From: an uncultured Lachnospiraceae bacterium
GTDB lineage: Bacteria; Bacillota; Clostridia; Lachnospirales; Lachnospiraceae
Assembly (NCBI GenBank): GCA_910585295.1
Contig: CAJUDE010000011.1
Coordinates: forward strand, 1-50,993
Length of the DNA stretch: 50,993 nucleotides
Direction: 5' to 3'
Of the stretch, positions 33,929 to 42,683 are shown in pieces. The first letter of the stretch is position 1. Every line of letters begins with the position of its first letter. The translations under genes and the position numbers were made by a program. Under the pieces are notes generated by a model. That model ran no database searches. It was not told the DNA's origin and worked only from the letters and a program-made list of their open reading frames with translations.

Positions 33929-36900
33929 TTAATCCTCCCAGTAAATCTCAATTACATCCCCATACTTTAGGGGCGCCGTATAAGAAGGCACTTCATTATT
34001 TAATTTTGTGACGATTGCCCTTCCATTCCCGGCATTTAGGTCAAATGCTATGGCGTCAAATACATCCACAAATACATAAGAAGATTTTCCTGTCAAAGTA
34101 ACGGCTGCATTATTTACAACCACTTGGAGGGAAGCTGCCTCTGGTTTTTCTTTTACAGGCTTTGCCTCTGGCTTTTTCCGAATGGTCGGGCGGATGTCAT
34201 TGTCTGCCGCCTGCTGGGTCTGTAAGAATTTCTCTTCCAGCTCTTCCTGGGTGAGTTCCTCCTTTGTTGCTTCCGCCCCTGGCACCTCTTGCGCAACAAT
34301 CAGCCCTGCCGGCTCTGTTTGCTGGCCCAAATCCTCTGGCCCTGCCGCCTCTGGTTCTGGCTTATGCCTTAAATCCACCACTTGGAACGAACCTACAGTT
34401 TCTATGCGCTGCCCTGAAACCTCTGGCTCTAATATCCTCACCGCCCCTTGTTTCCTTTGTGGGGATTCTATTTCTGGCGCCTCCTTTGGCATAGTTGCTG
34501 GAAGCATAGCTTGTGCCTCTGCTTTTGCATCCACTGCATGGATTTGGCTCTCTTGCTCAGGCTCTATGGCCACAACATTTTCTTTTGGTTCCACAGAGCC
34601 GCCTTCTATCTCTTCTGGCCCTTCCTCAATATTTTCTGGCTCCTCCGCTATTTCTACTGCTTCCTCCACTGTTTCTGCTGGCTCCTCTAGTGGCAATGGC
34701 TCCAGCGGCCTGCTGTATACCCCTTCAATCTCTGACAGCGGCGTGCGGTAAGATATTACCTCCCATTCCACAGAAAAATTCTCGTATACCTGGGTATCTA
34801 AATCTGCGAGTTTATTATTAACCAGGATATCGCAGTCCATATCAATTTCTACATCCATAAATTCCATAATCTGGGCAACCGTATAAAACCCGCGCATTTC
34901 CACCCAGTCATTTTCCTGGATTTCATAATATGGCGGCTCCAGGCTGCCATTTACTTCCGCGAACTTCGGGCAGGTGATCATCCGCCCATTCACTTCAAAG
35001 GTAATCACGACCCTGCCATATTCCTCCAGCTCCTCTAACCTGCAGACTGCCGCTTCCCCCACTGTGGAAGGCTCAATCACAATATCGCTGTTTGGCTCCA
35101 AGGTGGCGTTGATGCTCGTTACCCGCCCATTGACACGGACAATGGCAGATTCCCCAGGCTCTCCCCGGACAATCCGTTTCTTGCCATTTACATAGAAATT
35201 AATTTCCTTCCCCCTCCGCGGGAATAGCTGGTCATTGGGGAAGCCTGCCCGCAATGCCGCATCCACAATCGTGAGCTTGTTGTTGTCATATAATTTAATC
35301 CTTTCCCCATTAAAGCGCACGAAAAGGAAATTATTTTTCTGGTCATAATAACTGATGCAGATACCAATTGGGGTTACCAGCAACGGGTCTTTTTTAATTT
35401 CTTCCTGTTCAAAGTGGATTTCCTGCAGCACCTCTTCCCCTCGGAGGGCAACACGCTCCAAAGGAAGGTTCAGCTCGGATGCCAGATGCTCCACAAACCC
35501 ATGGACTTTGCCGCCGCCGCCGACTACAAAGGTAGCGCTTACGGTCTCCCCGCCATTCAATTCCTTAATCTTTGCCGCAATGTCTTCTGTAAGGCTAAAC
35601 ACCAACGGCTGAATTAAGTCCCAGACCTCTTCTGCCGTCACCGTATGCTTAATCATCATAATATCCTGGTACTCAATTTCTTTTTCTGTAGTGGAGCTTA
35701 GCTTAATATGCTCTGCCGTCTTGAAGTCCACCAAGTAATGCTGCACTAAAAGCTCTGTAATCTCGTCCCCGGCGCATGGGATCATGCCATATGCGATAAT
35801 GCTGCCATCCCTGGTCACAGAAATATCGCTGGTGCCGGCCCCAACATCCACCAAGGCAATGTTCAGCATTCGGAATGTCTCAGGAATTGCGACATTGATA
35901 GCCGCGATAGGCTCCAGCGTCAGGCTTGCCACCTTAAGCCCTGCAAGGCCCACCGCGGAATATAACCCGTCCACCACATCTTCTGGCAGGAACGTAACAA
36001 TAATGTCTGCACTGACCACTTCTGCCTTATGCCCTTCCAGGTTGGAAAACACATCCCCGTTCAGGTAGTATTTCACAACAGAATACCCGACACAGTAAAA
36101 CTTAAAATTCGTGTCGTTGTTCTCATTTAAAATTTGCTGCGCCTTCTCAATCCCCAGCAAATCCAAGGTATGCACATCTTCGCCAGTCACCACAACTTCC
36201 TCCTGGAAACTATACTCCACTGTTGTTGTGACGGTCTTTAACACACGCCCTGCAGCAGCAATGCACACTTCGCTTAAAGGCAGGTGGCTCTGTTCCTCCA
36301 ATTCTTTCTTCACCATATTGATGGTACGCCCCACGCGCCCAATATCATGGATTTGCCCGTCTAACATGGAACGCGTTGCATGTTCTTTGACAAATTGGGC
36401 AATGACATAGAAATCGTCTTCATCTTTGTAGCCAACGGTACCCACAACATTCCGGGTTCCAATGTCCAAGCCAAACACCAGCGGGACACCGTTTAGCTGC
36501 TGCTCCATTTTATTTAACTCCCCTTTATTCTTAATCGCCTGGGCAACCTGATAAAAGGTCTCTTCCCTTGTCCCATTATTTTCAATAACCACTTGGCAGT
36601 GCTTGCGGTATTCCTTGTCTGAGAGCTGGCTTCGGAACATATTCTCCACCTGTTCTTCGGAATAGCCCCTTGAGCGCATCAGGCGTTTTTTCCTGACTTC
36701 CTCTGATGTCTGGACATACCATAATTCATCACAGATACTGTCGTAATGCTCTTCAATCAGAAGGGCAGCCTCAATAATCACATAGTCCAAGATTCCCATG
36801 CGTTCCTGCTCTGCAATCTGCCCCAGAATATATTCTTTCACTGCTGGGTGCATCACTTCATTGACCCGGATGCGCAATTCATCTGAACTGAATATTGCTG

Positions 36901-37114
36901 CTGACAAGGCGGCGCGATTAATCGACTCATCATCATTGTATACTTCCACTGGGAGGAATTTCAGCAATTTCTGGTAGCATTCACTCCCTGGTTCCATCAG
37001 CATCCGCGCTATCTTATCCGCTACCAGGTTTTTCACCCTGTAATTCTGTTCCAAATATTCCAAGATGGCGGACTTTCCTGCTCCAACCCCGCCTGTAATT
37101 CCAATTACCTGCAT
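33929..37114 (-). CDS. coaE: Dephospho-CoA kinase fused to an FtsA/PilM-like actin-fold protein
   Basis: A single 1061-codon frame encodes two proteins usually made separately. Residues 1-200 are dephospho-CoA kinase, the last step of CoA synthesis, with P-loop GGVGAGKS (8-15), VADKIAR and the lid RSRGYSEEQ. From residue 203 it is an FtsA-like ATPase: LDIGTRNVVG (216-225), LVDVGAGTSDISV and VVGGGGKVHGF. A long Pro/Glu-rich linker (about 800-980) leads to a C-terminal beta domain. Internal ATG codon 203 (36508) has a perfect ribosome binding site GGGGAG (36518-36523) 9 nt upstream, so the FtsA-like part can also be made on its own (859 aa). polA lies 26 bp upstream. Confidence 0.9.
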   Translation of the reverse strand: MQVIGITGGVGAGKSAILEYLEQNYRVKNLVADKIARMLMEPGSECYQKLLKFLPVEVYNDDESINRAALSAAIFSSDELRIRVNEVMHPAVKEYILGQIAEQERMGILDYVIIEAALLIEEHYDSICDELWYVQTSEEVRKKRLMRSRGYSEEQVENMFRSQLSDKEYRKHCQVVIENNGTREETFYQVAQAIKNKGELNKMEQQLNGVPLVFGLDIGTRNVVGTVGYKDEDDFYVIAQFVKEHATRSMLDGQIHDIGRVGRTINMVKKELEEQSHLPLSEVCIAAAGRVLKTVTTTVEYSFQEEVVVTGEDVHTLDLLGIEKAQQILNENNDTNFKFYCVGYSVVKYYLNGDVFSNLEGHKAEVVSADIIVTFLPEDVVDGLYSAVGLAGLKVASLTLEPIAAINVAIPETFRMLNIALVDVGAGTSDISVTRDGSIIAYGMIPCAGDEITELLVQHYLVDFKTAEHIKLSSTTEKEIEYQDIMMIKHTVTAEEVWDLIQPLVFSLTEDIAAKIKELNGGETVSATFVVGGGGKVHGFVEHLASELNLPLERVALRGEEVLQEIHFEQEEIKKDPLLVTPIGICISYYDQKNNFLFVRFNGERIKLYDNNKLTIVDAALRAGFPNDQLFPRRGKEINFYVNGKKRIVRGEPGESAIVRVNGRVTSINATLEPNSDIVIEPSTVGEAAVCRLEELEEYGRVVITFEVNGRMITCPKFAEVNGSLEPPYYEIQENDWVEMRGFYTVAQIMEFMDVEIDMDCDILVNNKLADLDTQVYENFSVEWEVISYRTPLSEIEGVYSRPLEPLPLEEPAETVEEAVEIAEEPENIEEGPEEIEGGSVEPKENVVAIEPEQESQIHAVDAKAEAQAMLPATMPKEAPEIESPQRKQGAVRILEPEVSGQRIETVGSFQVVDLRHKPEPEAAGPEDLGQQTEPAGLIVAQEVPGAEATKEELTQEELEEKFLQTQQAADNDIRPTIRKKPEAKPVKEKPEAASLQVVVNNAAVTLTGKSSYVFVDVFDAIAFDLNAGNGRAIVTKLNNEVPSYTAPLKYGDVIEIYWED
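36509..36523 (-). promoter_or_regulatory. Internal ribosome binding site in the CoaE-FtsA-like frame
   Basis: GGGGAG (36518-36523) is 9 nt from the in-frame ATG at 36508, at the seam between the CoaE and FtsA-like domains. It suggests that a separate FtsA-like protein is also translated. Confidence 0.65.
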
Positions 37115-37140
37115 ATGCCAAAACTCCTTTATCTATTTTT

Positions 37141-39861
37141 TTAATGCGCCTCATGCCAATCCTTCCCTTGTTTCATGTCAATCTCTAACTGGACGGAAAG
37201 GTTGGCGGCTGTTTCCATTTCTTTTTTAAGAATCGCTTTCACTTGCCCTATCTCTTCTTCCCATGTTTCTATCAGCAGTTCATCATGGACCTGCAAAATC
37301 AACTTGGAACGAAGCCCCTGGGCTTTCAGCGCTTCACTGACACGGACCATCGCAATCTTGATGATATCTGCCGCTGTCCCCTGAATAGGGGAGTTCATTG
37401 CCACGCGTTCCCCAAAAGACCTCTGCATAAAATTGCTGGACAAAAGCTCCGGCACAGGCCTCCTGCGCCCAAACATAGTGGCGACATATCCCTGTTCTTT
37501 CGCTTCCTTCACCTGGCGGTCCAAAAACTGCTTTACGCCTGGATATGTCTTAAAATAAGATTCAATATATTGTGCGGCTTCTTTTTTGGTAATGCTCAAA
37601 TCCTGGCTTAACCCAAAGGAGCTAATCCCATACACAATCCCAAAATTCACTGCCTTGGCATTCCGCCTCTGGAGGGACGTCACTTCCTCAAACGGCACAT
37701 GGAATACCTGGGAAGCTGTAATCCTGTGGATATCCTGCGCCTTTTGGTATGCATCAATCAGGTTCTTATCCCCCGACATATGCGCCAGCACACGAAGCTC
37801 AATTTGGGAATAGTCCGCGTCAATCAGCACGCACCCTTCCCTTGGGATAAACACTTTGCGGATTTGCCGCCCCAATTCCATCCGAATTGGGATGTTTTGA
37901 AGGTTTGGCTCTGTGCTGCTAATCCTCCCTGTAGCTGTTATTGTCTGATGGAAGGTGGACCTTATCCTGCCATCCTTATCAATATAATTTGCCAGCCCAT
38001 CCGCATAGGTGGACTTTAATTTTGCCAACTGCCGGTATTCCAAAATCTTTGACACCAGGGGGTAATCCCCTGCAAGCTTGTCCAACACATCCGCCGCTGT
38101 GGAATAACCCGTCTTCGTCTTTTTCCCATAAGGCATTTTCAGCTTATCAAACAAAATAACCCCAAGCTGCTTGGGGGAATTGATATTAAATTCTTCCCCC
38201 GCGTCCTTATATATTTCCTGTTCCAACTCCTCAATCTTGCCAGAAAGGCTTTCCCCGTAAGATTTCAATGCCTCAGCATTGACCAGGACGCCTTCTTTTT
38301 CCATTTCATGTAACGTATACACCAACGGCATCTCTATGTCCTGGTACAATTCCCACATGCCGGCATCTTTTAACTTCTGCCCTAACGGCTCCGCCGCCTG
38401 GTAAGCGACAGAGGCCATAAGCATAGCGTATTTGGACAATTCCGCCCTTTTCTGGGCTGCAGCCTGAGCCAGCGGCATCTTCCCCAATAACTCTGACCGG
38501 GAAGGCACCTGAAAGCCCAACTGTTCTTTCGCCACATCATCATAACTGTAGTCGTTTTTTAATGGGTTCAAAAGATAGGCGCTGATTAAAAGGTCCGAAA
38601 CCTTTGCCTGGCTTTCCTTGTCAACTGTAAGCCATGGGAGCTGCCCTTTCCACCCAAAGGTCACGGCCGAACCTACTTTTTTTAAAAGCTTTAGAAACTG
38701 CCCTGCCAGCCAGCCTCCTGCCAGCCCTTGCCCTGCCCACAGGAAGCATGCCTTGCCCTCCCCATAGGCCAGGGCAAGCCCTAACACCTCATCCCCTTTT
38801 TCCTCCTTAGGCTCTGCGGCTTCCTGCAGGAAACTGTCTAAGGTAAGCTGGCCCTCTGGTTGTGCAGCCCCAGGGCCTGCCACAAGCTGGAACCCAATTT
38901 GTGCGGCTTTCCCTGCTTCCTCCAGGGCTTTCTTCGCCTCTTCCTTCCCTTCCACTTCCTGAAAATGCTGCTCTGTGGTAACTTTTGTATCCCCAGCCCG
39001 GAACCGGCCCATCATATTTTTAAACTCAAGCTTTTTCATCCACACATAGGCTTCCGGCGTAAATAAATCCCCCAAAACCGCCTGCTCCAAATGATACTCA
39101 ATCGGCACATCCACCACAATAGTTGCAAGGGCTTTGCTCATCTGCGCCATATCATAATGTTCCCGCAGGTTTTTCTGCGCCCTGGGAGGCTTTATCTCAT
39201 CCACATGGGCATATGCATTCTCAATGCTCCCATAGGAAACGATCAACGCAGTGGCGGTTTTTTCCCCAATCCCTGGCACGCCTGGGATATTGTCCGCGGA
39301 ATCCCCCATCAGCGCCTTCACATCAATAAATTCATGGGGAGTGACCTGTAATTTTTCCTTCACATCCGCTGCATAGTAATCTTCGATCTCTGTCCCGGTG
39401 CGTTTTGTCTTAGGGATGCGGATTTTAATATGGCCGCTGGCAAGCTGCAGCAAGTCCCTGTCCCCAGAAACCAACGACACCTCAAGCCCTTCCTTTTCAC
39501 AGCGTGCCGCAAGGGTGCCAAGGATATCGTCTGCTTCATAGCCCTCCTGCTCCACAATCACAACTCCCATGGACCGCAGCACTTCCTTTATTACAGGCAC
39601 CTGCTGCCTTAATTCTTCCGCCATAGGCTTCCTTGTCCCCTTATAGTCCCCATACATTTTATGCCGGAACGTAGGGGCATGCACATCAAACGCCACTGTC
39701 AGGTAATCCGGTTTTTCCTCTTCCAGAATCCGAAACAGAATATTCAAGAACCCGTACACTGCATTTGTATGGAGGCCCTCCCCATTGGTCAGGTCCGGTA
39801 TCCCGAAAAATGCCCGGTTCAATATGCTATGCCCGTCAATCAATACTATCTTCTTATCCAT
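37141..39861 (-). CDS. polA: DNA polymerase I
   Basis: This 906-aa polymerase for repair and Okazaki fragment processing starts with a 5'-3' exonuclease domain (IDGHSILNRAFFGIP; YEADDILGTLA; SGDRDLLQL; VKALMGDSADNIPGV; residues about 1-290). The 3'-5' exonuclease-like middle (about 320-510) lacks the usual DxE and later Asp motifs and is probably inactive, as in many Firmicutes. The polymerase domain is intact: motif A DADYSQIELRVLAH, motif B RRNAKAVNFGIVYGIS, motif C VHDELLIE. A longer frame starts at 39888; AGAAGGA before the ATG at 39861 favours the shorter form. Confidence 0.97.
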   Translation of the reverse strand: MDKKIVLIDGHSILNRAFFGIPDLTNGEGLHTNAVYGFLNILFRILEEEKPDYLTVAFDVHAPTFRHKMYGDYKGTRKPMAEELRQQVPVIKEVLRSMGVVIVEQEGYEADDILGTLAARCEKEGLEVSLVSGDRDLLQLASGHIKIRIPKTKRTGTEIEDYYAADVKEKLQVTPHEFIDVKALMGDSADNIPGVPGIGEKTATALIVSYGSIENAYAHVDEIKPPRAQKNLREHYDMAQMSKALATIVVDVPIEYHLEQAVLGDLFTPEAYVWMKKLEFKNMMGRFRAGDTKVTTEQHFQEVEGKEEAKKALEEAGKAAQIGFQLVAGPGAAQPEGQLTLDSFLQEAAEPKEEKGDEVLGLALAYGEGKACFLWAGQGLAGGWLAGQFLKLLKKVGSAVTFGWKGQLPWLTVDKESQAKVSDLLISAYLLNPLKNDYSYDDVAKEQLGFQVPSRSELLGKMPLAQAAAQKRAELSKYAMLMASVAYQAAEPLGQKLKDAGMWELYQDIEMPLVYTLHEMEKEGVLVNAEALKSYGESLSGKIEELEQEIYKDAGEEFNINSPKQLGVILFDKLKMPYGKKTKTGYSTAADVLDKLAGDYPLVSKILEYRQLAKLKSTYADGLANYIDKDGRIRSTFHQTITATGRISSTEPNLQNIPIRMELGRQIRKVFIPREGCVLIDADYSQIELRVLAHMSGDKNLIDAYQKAQDIHRITASQVFHVPFEEVTSLQRRNAKAVNFGIVYGISSFGLSQDLSITKKEAAQYIESYFKTYPGVKQFLDRQVKEAKEQGYVATMFGRRRPVPELLSSNFMQRSFGERVAMNSPIQGTAADIIKIAMVRVSEALKAQGLRSKLILQVHDELLIETWEEEIGQVKAILKKEMETAANLSVQLEIDMKQGKDWHEAH

Positions 39862-39905
39862 AAAACCGATTCCTTCTATCTTGTCCAAAATTCATAATCA
39901 TTTCT

Positions 39906-39933
39906 ATTTTACACCATATGCCCCAGATTTAAA
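39906..39933 (-). promoter_or_regulatory. Probable polA promoter
   Basis: TTTAAA (39933-39928) and TAAAAT (39911-39906) are 16 bp apart on the minus strand, about 45 bp before the polA start. Confidence 0.5.
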
Positions 39934-40190
39934 AGTTATAAATTTATTTTAAGCCAAAAAATATGCTCCTTTACGTCTTTTCCATCATATCATATAAAAT
40001 ACCGTATCATTGTCTATTCGCTTATATCTGTCCATGCAATCTTTCTGCTGTTTTTCCTTTTTGCTGATGCCCCTCTTATAGCATTCTACAACTTATTTAG
40101 CACAATTTCCTATTTTTTCTGTCGAAAACTGATCCAAAAGGAATCTTATGCTTCCATGGGAAGCGCAACGGGAAAAATGTTGTGGCCGTT
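39934..40190. other. AT-rich intergenic region without a clear gene
   Basis: About 260 bp between the polA promoter and the aminopeptidase terminator. It has one small hairpin (GCTTCC/GGAAGC near 40150) and a possible 16-codon minus-strand frame with no convincing support. I see no RNA gene. Confidence 0.4.
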
Positions 40191-40192
40191 TA

Positions 40193-40240
40193 AACAGCAA
40201 AAACGTACCCAATGCAGCAATTGCAATAGATACGTTTTTG
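40193..40240 (-). terminator. Intrinsic terminator of the aminopeptidase P gene
   Basis: AAAAACGTA (40199-40207) pairs with TACGTTTTT (40231-40239), with partial pairing inside (AATGCA/TGCAAT). On the minus strand the stem itself ends in a run of T. Confidence 0.75.
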
Positions 40241-40248
40241 CATATTTC

Positions 40249-42039
40249 TCAGATTTCCCTTGTGTAGCCTTTTAACCATTCCCGTTCTTCTTCTTCCAGG
40301 AATGGGGAAATTTTATCATATACCATTTTATGGTAATTATTCAGCAAGTTCCGCTCGGTAGCCGTCATTTCCTCTGGAAGGATGGCGTCCAAGTCGATTG
40401 GGGCATAGGTAACCGCCTCAAATTCCATAAACTGCCCATACTCATTTTTCTCTGCTTTTTTGCAAATCAGCTCATTTTCTGTTCGGATCCCATAACGCCC
40501 CTCCAAGTAAACCCCCGGCTCATCTGTGGTCACCATGCCTTCCTCTAACACGCAGCTATCCCCCCGCTCCGGCACAACTTTCCACCGGAAGCCATTTGGC
40601 CCTTCATGGACATTTAACAGGTACCCGATGCCATGGCCTGTCCCACATTTGTAATCCAGACCCAGGTTCCACAACGGCCCTCTGGATAAAATGTCCAGGT
40701 TCAGCCCCCGGCAGCCATACAGAAATTTGGCGGCTGCAAGGTTTAAGTTCGAGCGGCACACTGTGGTAAAATGGAATTTTTCTTCTTCTGTCAACGTCCC
40801 AAGCGCGATTGTCCGGGTGATATCTGTGCTTCCATCTAAATAATGCCCCCCGGAATCCACCAATAGGAAACCTTCTGGCTTAAGCTTTGCATTAGAATCC
40901 GGCGTAGCAGTATAATGCATCATGGCTGCATTGGCGCCATAGGCGCTGATGGTGTCAAAACTTAAATCCACAAACAAATCCTGCTCTTTTCTGCGCGCTT
41001 CTAGATAATCTGAGGCAGAAATCTCTGTTATTTCCATCTTGCCAATATTTTTCTTAAGCCAAAACATAAATTTGGTGAAAGCAACCCCATCTTTTACATG
41101 GGCGTTGCGGATATTGGATAATTCCGTCCCATTTTTAATGGCTTTCATAAGCTCTGTGGGGTTTGCCTCTGACACCACTTTCACATTTTCCCCCAAACTA
41201 TGGAAAATACGGTAATTCACAATATTTTTGTCTAACAGTACTGTTTCATATTCTGGGATTTTTGCCGCATAGCTATAGATTTCCCCATAAGGCAGGATAG
41301 TTATCTTATTTGCGCTGCAATATTCCAGCAGGCTGCCATCCAGCGCTTCCCCCTGGATAAACCAGAAGCTTTCCTGCTGCGTAATCGCCGCAAAAGACAA
41401 TGCCACTGGCACGTGGTCGATATCGCCGCCCCGGATATTAAACAGCCATGCAATGTCATATAAAGATGTGAGGATATGGACGTCAGCCCCTTTTTCCGCC
41501 ATTTTTTCCCGTAGCCGTTTTAACTTGCTCTTTGTGCTTTCCCCAGCATATTTTTCTTCCAAAATAAATACAGGGTTCTTGGGAAGCTCTGGGCGTTCCT
41601 TCCATATTATGCCCATTAAGTCCTCGTCTACAAATACCGTCCCTTGCTTGCCTTCTGCAATTTTCCCATAATCCTCCCCTGCCTTGGCATTCACCACACG
41701 TCCGTCAAACCCCAGGCAGCCGCCCTCTGGAAGGTTCTTTTCCACATATTCCTTCACCGTTGGGACTCCTTCTTCCCCCATCCGGTACAGCACCACGGGG
41801 CTTTGCCCCAACTGCTTTTCTGCCTGAATGAAATACCTGCCATCCACCCAAAGCCCTGTTTCCGACTCTGTGACAACCGCCGTCCCAGCAGAGCCAGTAA
41901 ATCCTGTAAGGTACTTCCTCGCCTTAAAATAATCCCCTACGTATTCTGATTCATGGAAATCAGAGGTAGGCACAATATACATATCAACCTTCCTGGCCCG
42001 CATCTCGGCCTTTAGCGCTTCTATCCTTTCTGCTATCAC
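40249..42039 (-). CDS. Xaa-Pro aminopeptidase (M24B, aminopeptidase P family)
   Basis: This is a cytoplasmic metallopeptidase of about 596 aa that removes N-terminal residues before proline. It has the three-domain form of long aminopeptidase P: two N-terminal creatinase-like domains (from VPTSDFHESEYVGDY; LTGFTGSAGTAVV), then the catalytic pita-bread fold. Metal ligands are visible in LLVDSGGHYLDGSTDITRT (two Asp), GTGHGIGY (His), DEPGVYLEG and RTENEL (Glu). The frame is open up to an ATG at 42096, but AAGGAGGG lies 8 nt before a GTG at 42039, the likely start. It follows ridA. Confidence 0.93.
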   Translation of the reverse strand: MIAERIEALKAEMRARKVDMYIVPTSDFHESEYVGDYFKARKYLTGFTGSAGTAVVTESETGLWVDGRYFIQAEKQLGQSPVVLYRMGEEGVPTVKEYVEKNLPEGGCLGFDGRVVNAKAGEDYGKIAEGKQGTVFVDEDLMGIIWKERPELPKNPVFILEEKYAGESTKSKLKRLREKMAEKGADVHILTSLYDIAWLFNIRGGDIDHVPVALSFAAITQQESFWFIQGEALDGSLLEYCSANKITILPYGEIYSYAAKIPEYETVLLDKNIVNYRIFHSLGENVKVVSEANPTELMKAIKNGTELSNIRNAHVKDGVAFTKFMFWLKKNIGKMEITEISASDYLEARRKEQDLFVDLSFDTISAYGANAAMMHYTATPDSNAKLKPEGFLLVDSGGHYLDGSTDITRTIALGTLTEEEKFHFTTVCRSNLNLAAAKFLYGCRGLNLDILSRGPLWNLGLDYKCGTGHGIGYLLNVHEGPNGFRWKVVPERGDSCVLEEGMVTTDEPGVYLEGRYGIRTENELICKKAEKNEYGQFMEFEAVTYAPIDLDAILPEEMTATERNLLNNYHKMVYDKISPFLEEEEREWLKGYTREI

Positions 42040-42115
42040 TGGACGTCCCTCCTTGCGTTCTGTTTTCTTGGCAGCCCTTTTTGCGGCTTTCAGCATCTGC
42101 CTGCCATAAGGCAGC

Positions 42116-42493
42116 TTACGCTTTAACAGCTATCGCCTCAATTTCCACCAGCCCGCCTTTAGGCAGCTTCGCTGCCTGGACACAGGAACGCGCTGGCACC
42201 TCCCCATTAAAATATTGGGCATATATTTCATTTACCTTTGCAAAATCATTGATATCGTCAAGGTATACGTTTGTCTTTACCACATGCCCCATGCTGCTTC
42301 CTGCCGCTTCCAACACAGCCGCAAGGTTCTTCAGGCTTTGGTGCGCCTGCGCCTCCACCCCTTCTGGCAAATCCCCGGTTTCTGGTATCAGCCCAAGCTG
42401 CCCAGATGTAAAAATCAACCCGTTAGCTTCCACTGCATGAACATAAGGCCCGACTGCTGCCGGGGCTTTTGGCGCATTGATTGCTTTCTTCAT
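42116..42493 (-). CDS. ridA: RidA family reactive enamine/imine deaminase
   Basis: This 125-aa trimer-forming protein hydrolyses reactive enamines and imines such as 2-aminoacrylate made by PLP enzymes. Family motifs are clear: GPYVHAVEANGLIFTSGQLG, NVYLDDINDFAKVNEIYAQYF and PARSCVQAAKLPKGGLVEIEAIA, with the active-site Arg in PARSC. GAGGG precedes the start. It heads a probable two-gene unit with the aminopeptidase and is divergent from typA. Confidence 0.95.
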   Translation of the reverse strand: MKKAINAPKAPAAVGPYVHAVEANGLIFTSGQLGLIPETGDLPEGVEAQAHQSLKNLAAVLEAAGSSMGHVVKTNVYLDDINDFAKVNEIYAQYFNGEVPARSCVQAAKLPKGGLVEIEAIAVKA

Positions 42494-42619
42494 AATCTAT
42501 ATCCCTCTTTTCATTTTGATGGTAAATTTTTAACGCTTCTATTCTACCACGTTCTGGAACACCATTCAATGGAGTAATATATTTTTACCCTTCACTCCCC
42601 ACTCTTTTTAATAAAAACT

Positions 42620-42647
42620 TTGCCAAATGGAAATTATGTGTTAAAAT
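42620..42647 (+). promoter_or_regulatory. Probable typA promoter
   Basis: TTGCCA (42620-42625) and TAAAAT (42642-42647) are 16 bp apart, about 37 bp before the typA start codon. Confidence 0.55.
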
Positions 42648-42683
42648 ACAGTAGCTATAATTATAGAAAGAAGGATTATTTAT

